Part shown: in pieces, positions 1 to 9,787 of the stretch
Layout of the letters: the number at the start of each line of letters is the position of its first letter
Numbering within the stretch: position 1 is the first letter of the stretch
Assembly: GCF_913775985.1 (NCBI RefSeq)
Contig: NZ_CAJYMB010000088.1
Coordinates: 1 to 64,000 of the forward strand
Direction: 5' to 3'
From: an uncultured Pluralibacter sp.
Lineage (GTDB): Bacteria; Pseudomonadota; Gammaproteobacteria; Enterobacterales; Enterobacteriaceae
DNA: 64,000 bases
Notes under the pieces: generated by a model
What the model saw: only the letters and a program-made list of their open reading frames with translations
Databases searched by the model: none
What the model was told of the DNA's origin: nothing
Translations under genes and position numbers: made by a program

Positions 1-31
1 TGGCCGGCGAGAGCGGGTTGGCAGCAGAATT

Positions 32-151
32 TGCCTGGCGGCACTAGCGCGGCGGTCCCACCTGACCCCATGCCGAACTCAGAAGTGAAACGCCGTAGCG
101 CCGATGGTAGTGTGGGGTCTCCCCATGTGAGAGTAGGGAACTGCCAGGCAT
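32..151 (+). rRNA. rrf: 5S ribosomal RNA
   Basis: This 120-nt sequence matches enterobacterial 5S rRNA almost base for base. Its 5' TGCCTGGCGGC and 3' CTGCCAGGCAT ends pair to form helix I. The bases before it (1-31) are the 23S-5S spacer, so a 16S-23S operon should lie just outside the window on the left. A strong terminator follows, which makes this the distal end of an rrn operon. Confidence 0.98.
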
Positions 152-163
152 CAAATAAAGCAG

Positions 164-195
164 AAGGCTCAGTCGAAAGACTGAGCCTTTTTGCG
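164..195 (+). terminator. rrn operon terminator (T1-like)
   Basis: An 11-bp perfect stem (AAGGCTCAGTC / GACTGAGCCTT) closes a GAAA tetraloop and is followed by a T-run. It closely resembles the T1 terminator of E. coli rrn operons and lies 12 nt after the 5S gene. Confidence 0.95.
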
Positions 196-267
196 TTTTT
201 CTACCTCATAACATGCGTAAAACCGAGGATAAATATCCCCGGCTCATCTAAGTATTAAATCAAAACA

Positions 268-783
268 CTACCGCTCATTATGCGCTTTTATCCATTCAGC
301 AATAAAACAGGCAATGCCCGCGATATCATTAAGATCGAGCACCGGAACGACGGCATTTAAAGCGGTATCGCTGGCCACTGCAATAACATGCTCATCCAGA
401 ACAAGATCGGCTTCACTGTGGCCAGTACCCGCCCGAAAAAGCAGGATCTTACTTACCGGCTCATGCTTGAATCCCTCGACCAGCACCACATCCAGAGTGG
501 AATGATCCATTCGGCTTACCAGATACGCGAGATCCAACGTCTCCTGCTGCGGCGTTTCGGTCATCAGCGCCCAACGCTCGGAGCTTGCTACCAGCGTTTG
601 CGCCGCTCCGGCCTTACGCAGTTCATAGCTGTCTTTGCCGGGCGTATCGACATCCATACGATGATGCGTGTGTTTGATCAGGCCGGGGCGAATTCCGCGC
701 TCGCGCAGCGCGGGGATCAGCCCCTTCAGCAACGTGGTCTTGCCGGTACCGCTCCAGGCGGCAATTGCCAGTATCGGCGTCAT
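268..783 (-). CDS. mobB: Molybdopterin-guanine dinucleotide biosynthesis adaptor MobB
   Basis: MobB is a small P-loop GTP-binding protein that assists MobA in attaching GMP to molybdopterin, giving the bis-MGD cofactor used by enzymes such as formate dehydrogenase O, encoded later in this window. The Walker A motif AWSGTGKTT lies at residues 8-16, followed by the conserved KHTHH segment and a VEGFKHE motif near residue 105. The 171-aa length is normal for the family. The start overlaps the stop of mobA by ATGA, so the two are one transcription unit and probably translationally coupled. Assignment rests on full-length similarity to E. coli MobB recalled from memory. Confidence 0.95.
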   Translation of the reverse strand: MTPILAIAAWSGTGKTTLLKGLIPALRERGIRPGLIKHTHHRMDVDTPGKDSYELRKAGAAQTLVASSERWALMTETPQQETLDLAYLVSRMDHSTLDVVLVEGFKHEPVSKILLFRAGTGHSEADLVLDEHVIAVASDTALNAVVPVLDLNDIAGIACFIAEWIKAHNER

Positions 784-1364
784 GATTTCTCCTGCATACG
801 CTGTAAATCTTCCAGCGTGTTCACATTAGTAAATGACGACTTCATATCGCTGAAATCAACGCTGCGGCCGCCGCACTGGCGTAAAAATACCATCACTCTG
901 CGCTCGCCGGCCGCGAGGTAGTCTTCAAGGGCCGGGATGATGCTGCGATTAATTAGCGCAACTGCCGGATGATCTCTCTCTCCATCGTGAGCCCAGGCTG
1001 CTGATGCTGTTCCGATACCTTCCCAAAGACGCTCAATAAGTATGGCGGGAATAAATGGCGTATCGCAGGGACAAAACAGATACCAGCCCGTATCGCTTTG
1101 CTTCATCACCGACAGCATTCCGGCCAGAGGACCGTGAAAATCGCCGGTGAGATCCTGATATACAGCAATCCCGCTGGCGGCATAAATGTCCACAGAGCGA
1201 TTAGCGCTGATCGCCAGCACATCCGTCTGGGGCTGCAGTGCCTGTGCGACGTGTTGCCACAGAGGTTTGCCGTTAAGCAACTGTAATCCCTTATCTTTCC
1301 CCTCCATCCTTCGGGCTTTACCACCGGCTAAAATGACGCCGGTAACAGCCTGATGCTTTTTCAC
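780..1364 (-). CDS. mobA: Molybdenum cofactor guanylyltransferase MobA
   Basis: MobA transfers GMP from GTP to molybdopterin to form the MGD cofactor in the cytoplasm. The N-terminal nucleotidyltransferase signature [19 protein letters not shown] is at residues 9-27. [10 protein letters not shown] (near residue 100) supplies the catalytic Asp, and DGERDHP and the C-terminal NVNTLEDL motif are also typical. The 194-aa length matches E. coli MobA. It is the first gene of the mobAB operon, and its promoter must lie in the 69 bp between its start and yihD, which is divergent. Confidence 0.96.
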   Translation of the reverse strand: MKKHQAVTGVILAGGKARRMEGKDKGLQLLNGKPLWQHVAQALQPQTDVLAISANRSVDIYAASGIAVYQDLTGDFHGPLAGMLSVMKQSDTGWYLFCPCDTPFIPAILIERLWEGIGTASAAWAHDGERDHPAVALINRSIIPALEDYLAAGERRVMVFLRQCGGRSVDFSDMKSSFTNVNTLEDLQRMQEKS

Positions 1365-1433
1365 TTATATCGCCTCTTTTCTTGTGGGTTTCACCCTGCT
1401 ACCGTGTGACGAATACGCATAAGGAGCAAAAAA

Positions 1434-1703
1434 ATGAAATGTAAACGTCTGAACGAAGTTATTGAACTCCTCCAGCCGGCCTGGCAAAAAGAACCCGAGC
1501 TGAATTTAATGCAATTCTTGCAGAAACTGGCAAAGGAGTCAGGCTTTGACGGCAGGCTGGAAGATCTTTCTGATGATATTCTGATTTACCACCTGAAAAT
1601 GCGCGATTCCACAAAAGATGCGGTTATTCCGGGCATTCAGAAAGATTATGAAGAGGATTTCAAAACGGCTTTGCTGCGCGCCCGGGGCGTAATTAAAGAG
1701 TAA
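1434..1703 (+). CDS. yihD: YihD family protein (DUF1040)
   Basis: This 89-aa protein matches E. coli YihD along its length; the family (DUF1040) has no established function. It is small, soluble and charged, with no signal peptide or membrane segment. An AAGGAGC ribosome site lies about 7 nt before the ATG. Its stop overlaps a CpxR-like box that precedes srkA, the same arrangement as upstream of the yihE-dsbA pair in E. coli. Confidence 0.93.
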   Translation: MKCKRLNEVIELLQPAWQKEPELNLMQFLQKLAKESGFDGRLEDLSDDILIYHLKMRDSTKDAVIPGIQKDYEEDFKTALLRARGVIKE

Positions 1704-1714
1704 AAGCTTGTAAG
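1700..1714 (+). promoter_or_regulatory. Putative CpxR box upstream of srkA-dsbA
   Basis: GTAAA-N5-GTAAG fits the CpxR-P consensus GTAAA-N5-GTAAA with one mismatch. In E. coli the srkA (yihE)-dsbA promoter is Cpx-activated, and the Cpx genes themselves lie at 53.9-56.6 kb here. The box overlaps the yihD stop codon, about 66 bp before srkA. Confidence 0.6.
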
Positions 1715-1779
1715 CGGCGCCACCGAAAATGCTGTGAAATGGTATTCTGAATCATTCGCAGTAATTTCCGGATAATCGG

Positions 1780-2766
1780 ATGAACAATAAGGCTTTTAAT
1801 TTTCAGACCCTGCACCCGGATACCATTATGGATGCGCTCTTCGAGTGCGGCATTCAGGTGGATTCGGGGCTGACCCCGCTTAATAGCTATGAGAATCGCG
1901 TCTGGCAGTTTCAGGATGAGGACAGGCGACGCTACGTCGCTAAATTCTACCGTCCCCAGCGCTGGACGGCCGCGCAGATTCAGGAAGAGCATGATTTCGC
2001 GCTGGAGCTGGTTAACGACGATGTACCTGTCGCCGCGCCGCTGGCTTTCGAGGGTAAAACGCTGCTCGAAGGCCAGGGTTTTCTTTTTGCCGTTTTTCCG
2101 AGCGTTGGTGGACGACAGTTTGAGCCGGATAACCTCGATCAAATCGAGTGGGTAGGACGCTATTTAGGCCGCCTGCACCAGACCGGCCGCAAAAAAGATT
2201 TTCAGGCCCGACCGGCAATCGGCATTCAGGAGTACCTGCTCGAACCGCGTCAGCTTTTTGAAACGACTCCGCTTATTCCCTCTTCACTTAAAGCTGAATT
2301 TCTGGCTGCCACGGATAAATTAATTGATGCCGTAATGCAACAGTGGCACAGTCGATTCTCGTCAATTCGCCTGCACGGCGACTGTCACGCGGGAAATATC
2401 CTGTGGCGCGACGGTCCGCTATTTGTCGATCTTGACGATGCCCGCAGCGGCCCCGTCATTCAGGATTTATGGATGCTGTTAAATGGCGATGTCGCCGAGC
2501 GCCGCATGCAGCTGGATATCATCCTTGAAGCTTACGAAGAGTTCAGCACTTTCGATACAGCAGAGCTTTCGTTAATTGAGCCGCTACGCGCTATGCGTAT
2601 GGTTTATTATCTGGCCTGGTTAATCCGCCGCTGGGACGATCCTGCATTCCCCGTTAATTTCCCTTGGCTCATTGAGGAAGATAACTGGCGCAGGCAGATG
2701 GCAACGTTCCTTGAGCAGGTTAGGATTTTGCAGGAACCTCCGTTGCAATTAACACCGATGTTTTAA
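1780..2766 (+). CDS. srkA: Stress response kinase SrkA (YihE/RdoA)
   Basis: SrkA is a cytoplasmic Ser/Thr protein kinase of the aminoglycoside phosphotransferase fold, linked to survival after envelope and oxidative stress. The catalytic loop [12 protein letters not shown] (near residues 198-209) supplies the catalytic Asp and the Asn. The metal-binding [12 protein letters not shown] follows at about residues 214-225. Length is 328 aa, as in E. coli. dsbA begins 26 bp downstream in the same direction, so the two are likely co-transcribed from the Cpx-type promoter upstream. Confidence 0.95.
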   Translation: MNNKAFNFQTLHPDTIMDALFECGIQVDSGLTPLNSYENRVWQFQDEDRRRYVAKFYRPQRWTAAQIQEEHDFALELVNDDVPVAAPLAFEGKTLLEGQGFLFAVFPSVGGRQFEPDNLDQIEWVGRYLGRLHQTGRKKDFQARPAIGIQEYLLEPRQLFETTPLIPSSLKAEFLAATDKLIDAVMQQWHSRFSSIRLHGDCHAGNILWRDGPLFVDLDDARSGPVIQDLWMLLNGDVAERRMQLDIILEAYEEFSTFDTAELSLIEPLRAMRMVYYLAWLIRRWDDPAFPVNFPWLIEEDNWRRQMATFLEQVRILQEPPLQLTPMF

Positions 2767-2792
2767 CTGACACTTTCTGGAGAGAGTTAACA

Positions 2793-3416
2793 ATGAAAAA
2801 GATTTTTCTGGCGCTAGCGGGCATGGTTCTGGCATTTAGCGCATCGGCAATGCAGATCGCTGACGGCAAGCAGTACACCACGCTGGAGAAGCCTGTTGCA
2901 GGTGAACCTCAGGTACTTGAGTTCTTCTCCTTCTATTGCCCGCACTGCTACCAGTTTGAGCAGGAGCTGCACGTTTCTGACGCGGTTAAGAAAAAGCTGC
3001 CGGAAGGTACCAAGATGACGAAGTATCACGTCGAGTTCCTTGGTCCGCTGGGTAAACAGCTGACGCAGGCGTGGGCCGTTGCTATCGCGCTGGGCGTGGA
3101 AAATAAAGTGACGGCGCCGATGTTTGATGCCGTACAGAAAACGCAAACCGTGCAGACCGTTGCCGATATTCGAAAAGTCTTCGTGGATGCCGGCGTGAAA
3201 GGTGAAGACTACGACGCCGCCTGGAACAGCTTTGTGGTTAAATCACTGGTTGCCCAGCAGGAAAAAGCCGCAGCCGATCTGCAGCTGCAGGGCGTTCCTT
3301 CTATTTTCGTTAACGGTAAATATCAGCTGAACCCGCAGGGGATGGACACTACCAGCATGGATATTTTTGTTCAGCAGTATGCTGACACCGTGCGCCAGCT
3401 GGTCGAGAAGAAGTAG
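2793..3416 (+). CDS. dsbA: Periplasmic thiol:disulfide oxidoreductase DsbA
   Basis: DsbA introduces disulfide bonds into newly exported proteins and is re-oxidised by DsbB. A signal peptide of about 19 residues ends ASA. The active site FYCPHCYQ is at about residues 47-54 and the cis-proline loop GVPSIFVN at about 168-175. The 207-aa precursor is close to the 208 aa of E. coli. A GGAGAGAG ribosome site precedes the ATG. It is the second gene of the srkA-dsbA unit and converges on yihG; the E. coli yihF gene usually found here is absent. Confidence 0.97.
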   Translation: MKKIFLALAGMVLAFSASAMQIADGKQYTTLEKPVAGEPQVLEFFSFYCPHCYQFEQELHVSDAVKKKLPEGTKMTKYHVEFLGPLGKQLTQAWAVAIALGVENKVTAPMFDAVQKTQTVQTVADIRKVFVDAGVKGEDYDAAWNSFVVKSLVAQQEKAAADLQLQGVPSIFVNGKYQLNPQGMDTTSMDIFVQQYADTVRQLVEKK

Positions 3417-3453
3417 TAGCAAACGCCGGCCCCACGGGTCGGCGCTTATTCAC

Positions 3454-4359
3454 TTACTCCGCAGAGCCGTATCCCGCCTTAATAGCTCCAATCTGTCCGT
3501 CTTTATCGCGCCACAGCTCATTCAGCCACTGCTGAAAGTCGTGCTTGAAACTCTTATCATTGATGTAGTCGCCGCGCATAATTTGCGTCACGGGGACCAG
3601 TGAAATTCGCACTTCAATGCACGTGAGTTTGCCGCTTAGCATATCAAGGAACGGACGCCTGGTATTTTCCGGATAGCACAGCGTCACATTGAGTATTTTA
3701 TCAAACTGGCTGCCGAGAACGTTCAGCGCTATCGCAATACCAGCGGCTTTCGGCGGCAGTAAATGCTTATAGGGGGAATGTGTTTCCTGATGTTTGGCTT
3801 CAGTGAAGCGCGAGCCTTCCACGAAGTTAACGACAGTCGACGGATGAGCGCGAAACTTCTCGCAGGATCGACGCGTGGTTTCAATATCTTTTCCGCGCCG
3901 CTGCGGATGACGTATCAAATAGCTTCTGGAGTAGCGGCGCATAAAAGGCATATCCAGCGCCCAGCAGGCAAGGCCAAGGAACGGTACCCACGCCAGCTGC
4001 TGCTTGAGGAAATACTTATTCATCGGAATGTGATTGCGGAACAGCACGCAGAGCACCACGATATCGGCCCAGCTTTGGTGATTGCAAATAAGCAGATACC
4101 AGTGTTTTTTATTCAGGCCCTCGATTCCCTCGACGTTCCATTTCAGGTGCGGATTCAAATGCAGAAGTGCGGCCAGCCCGGCACACCAGCAGTACATCAT
4201 TCTGTTGCTGAATGCGGAAACCGAACGCCATACCGCAGGCAGCGGGATCAGTAGCTTGACGAGACCTGCCAGAATAATAGGTGCCGAACATAAAATGGTG
4301 ATGGCGATAGCCAGGACGATACACAATGAAAGCCTGGATGCAGCGAGAAGTCTCGACAT
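3454..4359 (-). CDS. yihG: Probable acyltransferase YihG (PlsC family)
   Basis: This membrane-associated acyltransferase belongs to the 1-acylglycerol-3-phosphate acyltransferase family. The HX4D motif NHQSWAD, the FVEGSRFT motif and a hydrophobic N-terminal segment are all visible. E. coli YihG is reported to act on lysophosphatidic acid. An upstream in-frame GTG at 4434 would add 25 residues. The ATG at 4359 gives 301 aa and begins at the segment [10 protein letters not shown], which lines up near the E. coli start (310 aa), so I prefer it, though neither start has a strong ribosome site. The gene converges with dsbA. Confidence 0.88.
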   Translation of the reverse strand: MSRLLAASRLSLCIVLAIAITILCSAPIILAGLVKLLIPLPAVWRSVSAFSNRMMYCWCAGLAALLHLNPHLKWNVEGIEGLNKKHWYLLICNHQSWADIVVLCVLFRNHIPMNKYFLKQQLAWVPFLGLACWALDMPFMRRYSRSYLIRHPQRRGKDIETTRRSCEKFRAHPSTVVNFVEGSRFTEAKHQETHSPYKHLLPPKAAGIAIALNVLGSQFDKILNVTLCYPENTRRPFLDMLSGKLTCIEVRISLVPVTQIMRGDYINDKSFKHDFQQWLNELWRDKDGQIGAIKAGYGSAE

Positions 4360-4620
4360 AGATAATTTATTCAGAGAGTTATTGGTAAAATCACCGGTAC
4401 AGGTACGCAACGCGTTGATTTTACCAGAAATCACATTTTTACCGCTGTGTCAGGCATCGTTTATTCCAGTCAGCTTTTATATCCACACGGTATAAAATGT
4501 CACCAGGTAACGTTCAAGTACATGTTTTGTTTTTTAACTTATTGATAATAATGATTATTACATTTCTTCCATTAACGTAATCTAAATAAATAACGTCGTG
4601 GAATAATTCTATGCACAAAC

Positions 4621-4629
4621 TTATCCACA
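4621..4629 (+). promoter_or_regulatory. DnaA box in the polA promoter region
   Basis: TTATCCACA is a perfect high-affinity DnaA box, 125 bp before the polA start in the 394-bp yihG-polA intergenic region. DnaA has been reported to affect polA expression in E. coli. The rest of this AT-rich gap shows no open frame that I can support. Confidence 0.65.
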
Positions 4630-4753
4630 GGTATTATTTACGAGAGATCCCGAAGATCCGCAAAACTTTTGCGGCAGATAAGGTGAAAAACTCATGTTTT
4701 ACCTCCGTATGTGGCATCCTTTACCCTTAATTTGAAAAACAGGCACGGAAATT

Positions 4754-7540
4754 ATGGCTCAGATCCAAGACAATCCCCTCATCCTGGTCGATGGCTCCTC
4801 TTATCTTTACCGCGCATACCATGCGTTTCCTCCGTTGACCAACAGCGCCGGTGAGCCAACCGGTGCGATGTATGGCGTGCTGAATATGTTGCGCAGCCTG
4901 ATCATGCAGTATCAGCCGACCCATGCGGCGGTGGTTTTCGATGCCAAAGGTAAAACCTTCCGTGATGAGCTGTTTGAAAACTACAAAGCGCATCGCCCGC
5001 CGATGCCGGACGATCTGCGCGCGCAGATTGAACCTCTGCACGCGATGGTAAAAGCGATGGGCCTGCCGCTGCTGGCGGTTTCCGGCGTGGAGGCGGACGA
5101 CGTTATTGGTACGCTGGCCCGGGAAGCGGAGAAAGTCGGGCGCCCGGTGCTGATCAGCACCGGCGACAAAGATATGGCCCAGCTGGTCACGCCGAATATC
5201 ACCCTCATCAATACCATGACCAATACGATCCTCGGCCCGGATGAAGTGGTGGGCAAGTACGGCGTGCCGCCGGAGCTTATTATTGATTTCCTCGCCCTGA
5301 TGGGCGACTCCTCGGACAATATCCCCGGCGTACCCGGCGTGGGCGAGAAGACGGCGCAGGCTCTGCTGCAGGGGCTTGGTGGCCTGGATACGCTGTATGC
5401 CGAGCCGGAGAAAATCGCCGGGCTCAGCTTCCGCGGCGCAAAAACCATGGCCGGCAAGCTGGAGCAGAACCGCGAGATGGCCTACCTCTCCTATAAGCTC
5501 GCGACAATCAAAACGGACGTCGAGCTGGAGCTGGGCTGCGAACAGCTGGAAGTGCAGCCTCCGCAGGCCGATGCGCTGCTGGCGCACTTCAAACAGTACG
5601 AATTCAAACGCTGGATAACCGACGTTGAAGCCGGGAAGTGGCTGCAGGTGAGGGGCAGCAAAGCTGCCGCTGGCGTCAGCCCGCAGGTAGCTGTTGAGGA
5701 AGAAGAGGAAGAGGCTGCGAGCCCGCTGTCCTCTGAAAACTACGCCACCATCCTCGACGAGGAAACGCTGCTCGAGTGGATTGAAAAACTGAAAAAAGCG
5801 CCGGTTATCGCTTTCGATACTGAAACCGACAGCCTTGATAATGTTTCGGCCAACATGGTGGGCCTGTCGTTTGCCGTAGAGCCTGGCCTGGCCGCCTACG
5901 TGCCGCTTGCGCACGACTACCTTGACGCACCGGATCAAATTTCCCGCGATCGCGCTCTGGCGCTGCTTAAGCCGCTGCTGGAAGATGAAAAATGCCTGAA
6001 AGTCGGCCAGAATCTGAAGTTCGATCGCGGCATTCTCGCCAACTATGATATTGAGCTGCGCGGCATTGCCTTTGACACCATGCTGGAATCCTACATTCTC
6101 GACAGCGTTGCCGGTCGTCACGATATGGACAGCCTCTCCGCGCGCTGGCTGAAGCACAAAACTATCACTTTTGAAGAGATTGCCGGCAAGGGTAAAAAGC
6201 AGCTGACGTTCAACCAGATCGCTCTCGAAGAGGCCGGCCCTTACGCGGCGGAAGACGCCGATGTTACCCTCCAGCTGCACCTCAAAATGTGGCCAAAGCT
6301 GCAGCAGCACGAAGGCCCGCTCAACGTCTTTAAAAATATCGAGATGCCGCTGGTCACCGTGCTTTCCCGCATCGAGCGCAACGGCGTTAAAATCGATCCT
6401 GCGGTGCTGCACAAGCACTCTGAGGAACTGACTAAACGCCTGGGCGAGCTTGAGCTTAAGGCGCATGAGATTGCCGGTGAGCCGTTTAACCTCTCTTCAA
6501 CCAAGCAGCTGCAGACGATCCTGTTTGAAAAGCAGGGTATCAAGCCGCTGAAAAAAACCCCGGGCGGCGCGCCGTCAACTTCCGAAGAGGTACTGGAGGA
6601 GCTGGCGCTGGACTACCCGCTGCCGAAGGTTATTCTCGAATACCGCGGCCTGGCGAAGCTGAAATCCACCTACACGGATAAACTGCCGCTGATGATCAAT
6701 CCGAAAACCGGGCGGGTCCACACTTCATATCATCAGGCGGTGACTGCGACTGGCCGTCTGTCGTCCACCGATCCAAACCTGCAGAACATTCCTGTGCGCA
6801 ACGATGAAGGGCGCCGCATTCGCCAGGCATTTATCGCGCCGGAGGATTATCTGATTGTTTCCGCGGACTATTCGCAGATTGAGCTGCGCATCATGGCGCA
6901 CCTGTCCCAGGATAAGGGCCTGCTTTCTGCCTTTGCCGAAGGAAAAGATATTCACCGCGCTACTGCGGCGGAAGTCTTCAGCCAGCCGCTTGAGAAGGTA
7001 ACTAACGAGCAGCGCCGCAGCGCGAAGGCCATTAACTTTGGCTTGATCTACGGCATGAGCGCATTCGGCCTCTCCCGCCAGCTCAATATTCCGCGCAAAG
7101 AGTCGCAGAAATACATGGATCTGTACTTCGAGCGCTATCCCGGCGTACTGCAGTATATGGAGCGCACCCGTGCCCAGGCAAAAGAGCAGGGTTACGTAGA
7201 AACTCTCGACGGACGTCGGCTCTATCTCCCGGACATCAAATCGAGCAACGCCGCCCGCCGCGCGGGCGCAGAGCGTGCGGCCATTAATGCTCCAATGCAG
7301 GGGACCGCGGCAGATATTATTAAGCGCGCCATGATTGCCGTGGACGCGTGGCTGCAGGAAGAGCAGCCGCGGGTGAAAATGATCATGCAGGTGCACGATG
7401 AACTGGTATTTGAAGTGCATAAAGACGACATCGAGGCCGTTTCGCTCAAGATCCACGAGCTGATGGAGAGCAGCATGAAGCTCGATGTTCCGCTGCTGGT
7501 GGAAGTGGGCAGCGGCGCTAACTGGGATCTGGCGCATTAA
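4754..7540 (+). CDS. polA: DNA polymerase I
   Basis: Pol I fills gaps and removes RNA primers in replication and repair. Residues 1-300 form the 5'-3' nuclease domain with its acidic cluster ([47 protein letters not shown]). The 3'-5' exonuclease domain begins with [10 protein letters not shown] (Asp and Glu of Exo I) at about residue 353. The polymerase domain carries motif [12 protein letters not shown], motif [15 protein letters not shown] and motif [11 protein letters not shown]. The 928-aa length equals E. coli Pol I, so all three activities look intact. A DnaA box lies in the upstream region, and Spot 42 RNA follows, as in E. coli. Confidence 0.99.
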   Translation: MAQIQDNPLILVDGSSYLYRAYHAFPPLTNSAGEPTGAMYGVLNMLRSLIMQYQPTHAAVVFDAKGKTFRDELFENYKAHRPPMPDDLRAQIEPLHAMVKAMGLPLLAVSGVEADDVIGTLAREAEKVGRPVLISTGDKDMAQLVTPNITLINTMTNTILGPDEVVGKYGVPPELIIDFLALMGDSSDNIPGVPGVGEKTAQALLQGLGGLDTLYAEPEKIAGLSFRGAKTMAGKLEQNREMAYLSYKLATIKTDVELELGCEQLEVQPPQADALLAHFKQYEFKRWITDVEAGKWLQVRGSKAAAGVSPQVAVEEEEEEAASPLSSENYATILDEETLLEWIEKLKKAPVIAFDTETDSLDNVSANMVGLSFAVEPGLAAYVPLAHDYLDAPDQISRDRALALLKPLLEDEKCLKVGQNLKFDRGILANYDIELRGIAFDTMLESYILDSVAGRHDMDSLSARWLKHKTITFEEIAGKGKKQLTFNQIALEEAGPYAAEDADVTLQLHLKMWPKLQQHEGPLNVFKNIEMPLVTVLSRIERNGVKIDPAVLHKHSEELTKRLGELELKAHEIAGEPFNLSSTKQLQTILFEKQGIKPLKKTPGGAPSTSEEVLEELALDYPLPKVILEYRGLAKLKSTYTDKLPLMINPKTGRVHTSYHQAVTATGRLSSTDPNLQNIPVRNDEGRRIRQAFIAPEDYLIVSADYSQIELRIMAHLSQDKGLLSAFAEGKDIHRATAAEVFSQPLEKVTNEQRRSAKAINFGLIYGMSAFGLSRQLNIPRKESQKYMDLYFERYPGVLQYMERTRAQAKEQGYVETLDGRRLYLPDIKSSNAARRAGAERAAINAPMQGTAADIIKRAMIAVDAWLQEEQPRVKMIMQVHDELVFEVHKDDIEAVSLKIHELMESSMKLDVPLLVEVGSGANWDLAH

Positions 7541-7593
7541 GCGCTGAAATTTCGCCGTCATTTTTCGTAAGTAAGCAACATAACTTATAGCGT

Positions 7594-7615
7594 TTTGTGA
7601 TGAGTATTAGAATTC
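7594..7615 (+). promoter_or_regulatory. Putative CRP site upstream of spf
   Basis: TTTGTGATGAGTATTAGAAT resembles one good half (TGTGA) and one degenerate half of a CRP site, about 85 bp before the Spot 42 start. E. coli spf is repressed by cAMP-CRP from a site in this region. The second half-site is weak, so this is a positional inference. Confidence 0.45.
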
Positions 7616-7687
7616 GCTATGTAAGAAATGAAAAAAAACTACAAAAAGGGCTTTGTCCAGTGCGAAAAAAAGAGTAAAGTTATCGGC

Positions 7688-7797
7688 GTAGGGTACAGAG
7701 GTAAGATGTTCTATCTTTCAGACCTTTTACTTCACGTAATCGGATTTGGCTGAATATTTAGCCGCCCCAGTCAGTAATGACTGGGGCGTTTTTTATT
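7688..7797 (+). ncRNA. spf: Spot 42 small RNA
   Basis: This 110-nt segment matches E. coli Spot 42 nearly base for base, from GTAGGGTACAGAGG to the terminator CCCCAGTCAGTAATGACTGGGG plus a T-run (hairpin at about 7765-7797). One T is missing from the TATTTT run before the terminator. Spot 42 is an Hfq-binding RNA that represses secondary carbon-source genes when glucose is present. Its location between polA and engB is conserved. Confidence 0.97.
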
Positions 7798-7816
7798 GTC
7801 TCAATAAAATAGCCCG

Positions 7817-7844
7817 ACAAAAAAAGCGCGGACATTGCCGCGCC
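7817..7844 (-). terminator. Rho-independent terminator of engB
   Basis: On the minus strand a GCGCGG/CCGCGC stem with a 6-nt loop is followed by seven T residues, starting about 20 nt after the engB stop. It faces the Spot 42 terminator, separating the two convergent units. Confidence 0.75.
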
Positions 7845-7863
7845 GCTTTTCTTCTTTTTGCCG

Positions 7864-8502
7864 CTACTCTTCTGGCGCGTCGTCTGCTTCTTCCTGCGGG
7901 GCGATATCGTTAAACCAGCTATCCAGCTTCTGCCGCAGCTTGTCTACGCCCTCTTTTTTCAGCGAGGAGAACGTTTCAACCTGCACGTCGCCGTTAAAGG
8001 CAACCGCCGCTTCGCGGACCTTATTCAGCTGCGCTTTACGCGCGCCGCTGGCGAGCTTGTCGGCTTTGGTCAGCAGCACCAGCACAGGAATATCGCTGTC
8101 CACGGCCCATTCGATCATCTGCTGATCGAGATCTTTGAGCGGGTGGCGAATATCCATCAGCACCACCAGGCCTTTCAGGCACAGGCGCTTTTCCAGGTAT
8201 TCGCCAAGCGCGCGCTGCCATTTACGCTTCATCTCTTCCGGTACTTCGGCATAGCCGTAGCCGGGAAGGTCTACCAGCCGCTTGCCTTCGGCCACCTGAA
8301 ACAGGTTAATCAGCTGGGTACGCCCCGGCGTTTTGGACGTTCGGGCAAGGCTCTTCTGGTTGGTCAGCGTATTGAGCGCGCTCGATTTCCCCGCGTTGGA
8401 GCGGCCGGCAAATGCCACTTCAATACCGGTATCGGACGGCAGATGGCGAATATCAGGCGCGCTGGTGACAAAGTGCGTCTGTTGATAATTCAGGTTAGTC
8501 AA
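7864..8502 (-). CDS. engB: Ribosome biogenesis GTPase EngB (YihA/YsxC)
   Basis: EngB is an essential GTPase of the TrmE-Era-EngA-EngB family that acts in 50S subunit assembly. G1 is [11 protein letters not shown] (about 31-41), with G2 TPGRTQ, G3 DLPGYG and G4 LTKADK in the expected order. The 212-aa length fits the family (210 in E. coli), and the acidic C-terminal tail (EEADDAPEE) is typical. The gene stands alone, convergent with spf, and is followed by its own terminator. Confidence 0.97.
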   Translation of the reverse strand: MTNLNYQQTHFVTSAPDIRHLPSDTGIEVAFAGRSNAGKSSALNTLTNQKSLARTSKTPGRTQLINLFQVAEGKRLVDLPGYGYAEVPEEMKRKWQRALGEYLEKRLCLKGLVVLMDIRHPLKDLDQQMIEWAVDSDIPVLVLLTKADKLASGARKAQLNKVREAAVAFNGDVQVETFSSLKKEGVDKLRQKLDSWFNDIAPQEEADDAPEE

Positions 8503-8603
8503 AGGGCATCTCCATAAATTCGGGCTGTGGGGGAGTATACCTTAACCATCAGCAAAAGACGGCGGTTACCCGAAAGAGACGTGTAAGTATTAACCCTGCA
8601 CAA

Positions 8604-8615
8604 TGTAAGAGATCT
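8604..8615. promoter_or_regulatory. Putative UvrY half-site upstream of csrC
   Basis: TGTAAGAGATCT reproduces most of the inverted repeat bound by the response regulator UvrY in front of csrB/csrC of E. coli, and lies about 150 bp before the csrC start. Only one arm is well conserved here. The rest of the 8503-8760 gap is AT-rich promoter DNA without a gene. Confidence 0.45.
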
Positions 8616-8761
8616 GCCATTGTATCTATGCGAAATATCAGAAAATGCCTACATCAGTTTAGGCGGTTATCAATATAATTCATTAAGTTATGTTGTTAAG
8701 CTTTAACAATTGTATTTTTGAATAACCACAGGTTACTTGTGTGTTTTACGTAACCCGGTAA

Positions 8762-9014
8762 AGTAGCTCTCAAGGCGAAGGACGCCGGAGGGATACGAAC
8801 TCAGGAAGAGGGTCAGGAGCGCCAGGAGGCGAAGACGACGGAATAGCCAGGAGGCAGCGTCTGGAGACGCAGTAAAAGGAAAAGGATACGACACGGAACG
8901 TTGAGCGCCAAGGGAAAGACAGGGTGCGTTGATGGCAAACAAGGAAAGTCTGGCCCGTTAAGGGTTGTGAAACAGGAAAAAAGGCGACAGATGACTCTGT
9001 CGCCTTTTTTCTTT
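8762..9014 (+). ncRNA. csrC: CsrC small RNA (CsrA-sequestering)
   Basis: CsrC binds many copies of the RNA-binding protein CsrA through GGA motifs and so relieves Csr control of carbon metabolism. About 15 GGA motifs are visible in about 250 nt (AGGACG, CAGGAAGAGG, CAGGAGCG, CAGGAGGCG and others), several in predicted short hairpin loops. The segment GGGTCAGGAGCGCCAGGAGG and the 3' terminator (GGCGACAGA...TCTGTCGCC plus T-run, 8981-9012) match E. coli CsrC. The 5' end is approximate. Genomic position between engB and yihI is conserved. Confidence 0.92.
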
Positions 9015-9083
9015 GTCTGCTTTCTGCTAGATTCCGGCTCAATTCTATACTAAATAACATCAAAACACTGAAGACCGAACATC

Positions 9084-9599
9084 ATGAAAAAACCAACATC
9101 CGCAGCGCGCGGCAAAGCGTCTGGTAAAGCACATCGCAAAACCCGCGAGGAGCTGAATCAGGAAGGGCGCGATCGCAAGCGCCAGAAAAAGCACCGCGGC
9201 CGCGCTGCGGGCAGTCGTGCGACCGGCGGTGAGGCAACTTCTGGCCGCGGGCAGGGCCAGCAGAAAGATCCGCGTATCGGCAGTAAAAAACCTATCGAAC
9301 TGGGCGTCACAGCGGCCCCGGTAACCCGGCAGCAAAAACCAAAGAGCGAGAAACCTATGCTTTCACCGCAGGCCGAGCTGGATCAACTGGAAAACGACGA
9401 GCGCCTGGATGCGCTGCTGGAGCGTCTGGAAGAGGGTGAAACCCTCAGCAGCGAAGAACAAACCTGGGTCGATGCGCAGCTCGACCGCATTGACGAGCTG
9501 ATGCAGCAGCTCGGCCTCTCCTACGACGATGACGAAGAGGACGAGGAAGACGAAGAACCGAAGGAAGATATGATGCGCCTGCTGAAGGGCGGACACTAA
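9084..9599 (+). CDS. yihI: Der GTPase-activating protein YihI
   Basis: YihI stimulates the GTPase Der and so tunes 50S ribosome assembly. The N-terminal half is very basic (repeated K/R), as expected for an RNA- or ribosome-associated protein. The C-terminal half carries a predicted helical Der-binding region (about 90-150) and ends in an acidic run ([15 protein letters not shown]). Length is 171 aa against about 169 in E. coli. It follows csrC and precedes hemN in the conserved order. Confidence 0.94.
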   Translation: MKKPTSAARGKASGKAHRKTREELNQEGRDRKRQKKHRGRAAGSRATGGEATSGRGQGQQKDPRIGSKKPIELGVTAAPVTRQQKPKSEKPMLSPQAELDQLENDERLDALLERLEEGETLSSEEQTWVDAQLDRIDELMQQLGLSYDDDEEDEEDEEPKEDMMRLLKGGH

Positions 9600-9602
9600 C
9601 CG

Positions 9603-9785
9603 TTGCATTCAGTGGGCCTGCCCGTCCTGCTGATAACCCTTTTAGCTGTATGTTATCTGGCAAGCTTATTCGTTAAACTACGACGGTTGTCGCGGCGTCA
9701 GAGCTGGCTGCGCAACCGGCTGGGTGCCCGGAGTCCGGGACAGCCGGTACACCGTCGTCGTTCGCGATATCCTCGTAAGGAGTAA
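9603..9785 (+). CDS. Small predicted membrane protein upstream of hemN
   Basis: I do not recognise this 60-aa frame. It starts with TTG (or a GTG nine bases on), 3 nt after the yihI stop. It ends 2 nt before the hemN ATG, with its last codons forming the hemN ribosome site (AAGGAG). Residues 5-24 are a hydrophobic helix (LPVLLITLLAVCYLASLF) followed by a strongly basic tail, the profile of a single-pass membrane protein. Some gamma-proteobacteria carry a DUF2489 membrane protein at this locus, and this could be a remnant or short version of it. Tight packing supports a real gene; the non-ATG start argues for caution. Confidence 0.45.
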   Translation: MHSVGLPVLLITLLAVCYLASLFVKLRRLSRRQSWLRNRLGARSPGQPVHRRRSRYPRKE

Positions 9786-9787
9786 GC

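Noticed and set aside
4727-6466. A 579-aa minus-strand frame opposite polA.
   Set aside because: It is fully antisense to a well-conserved gene and shows no known family; GC-rich codon bias produces such shadows.
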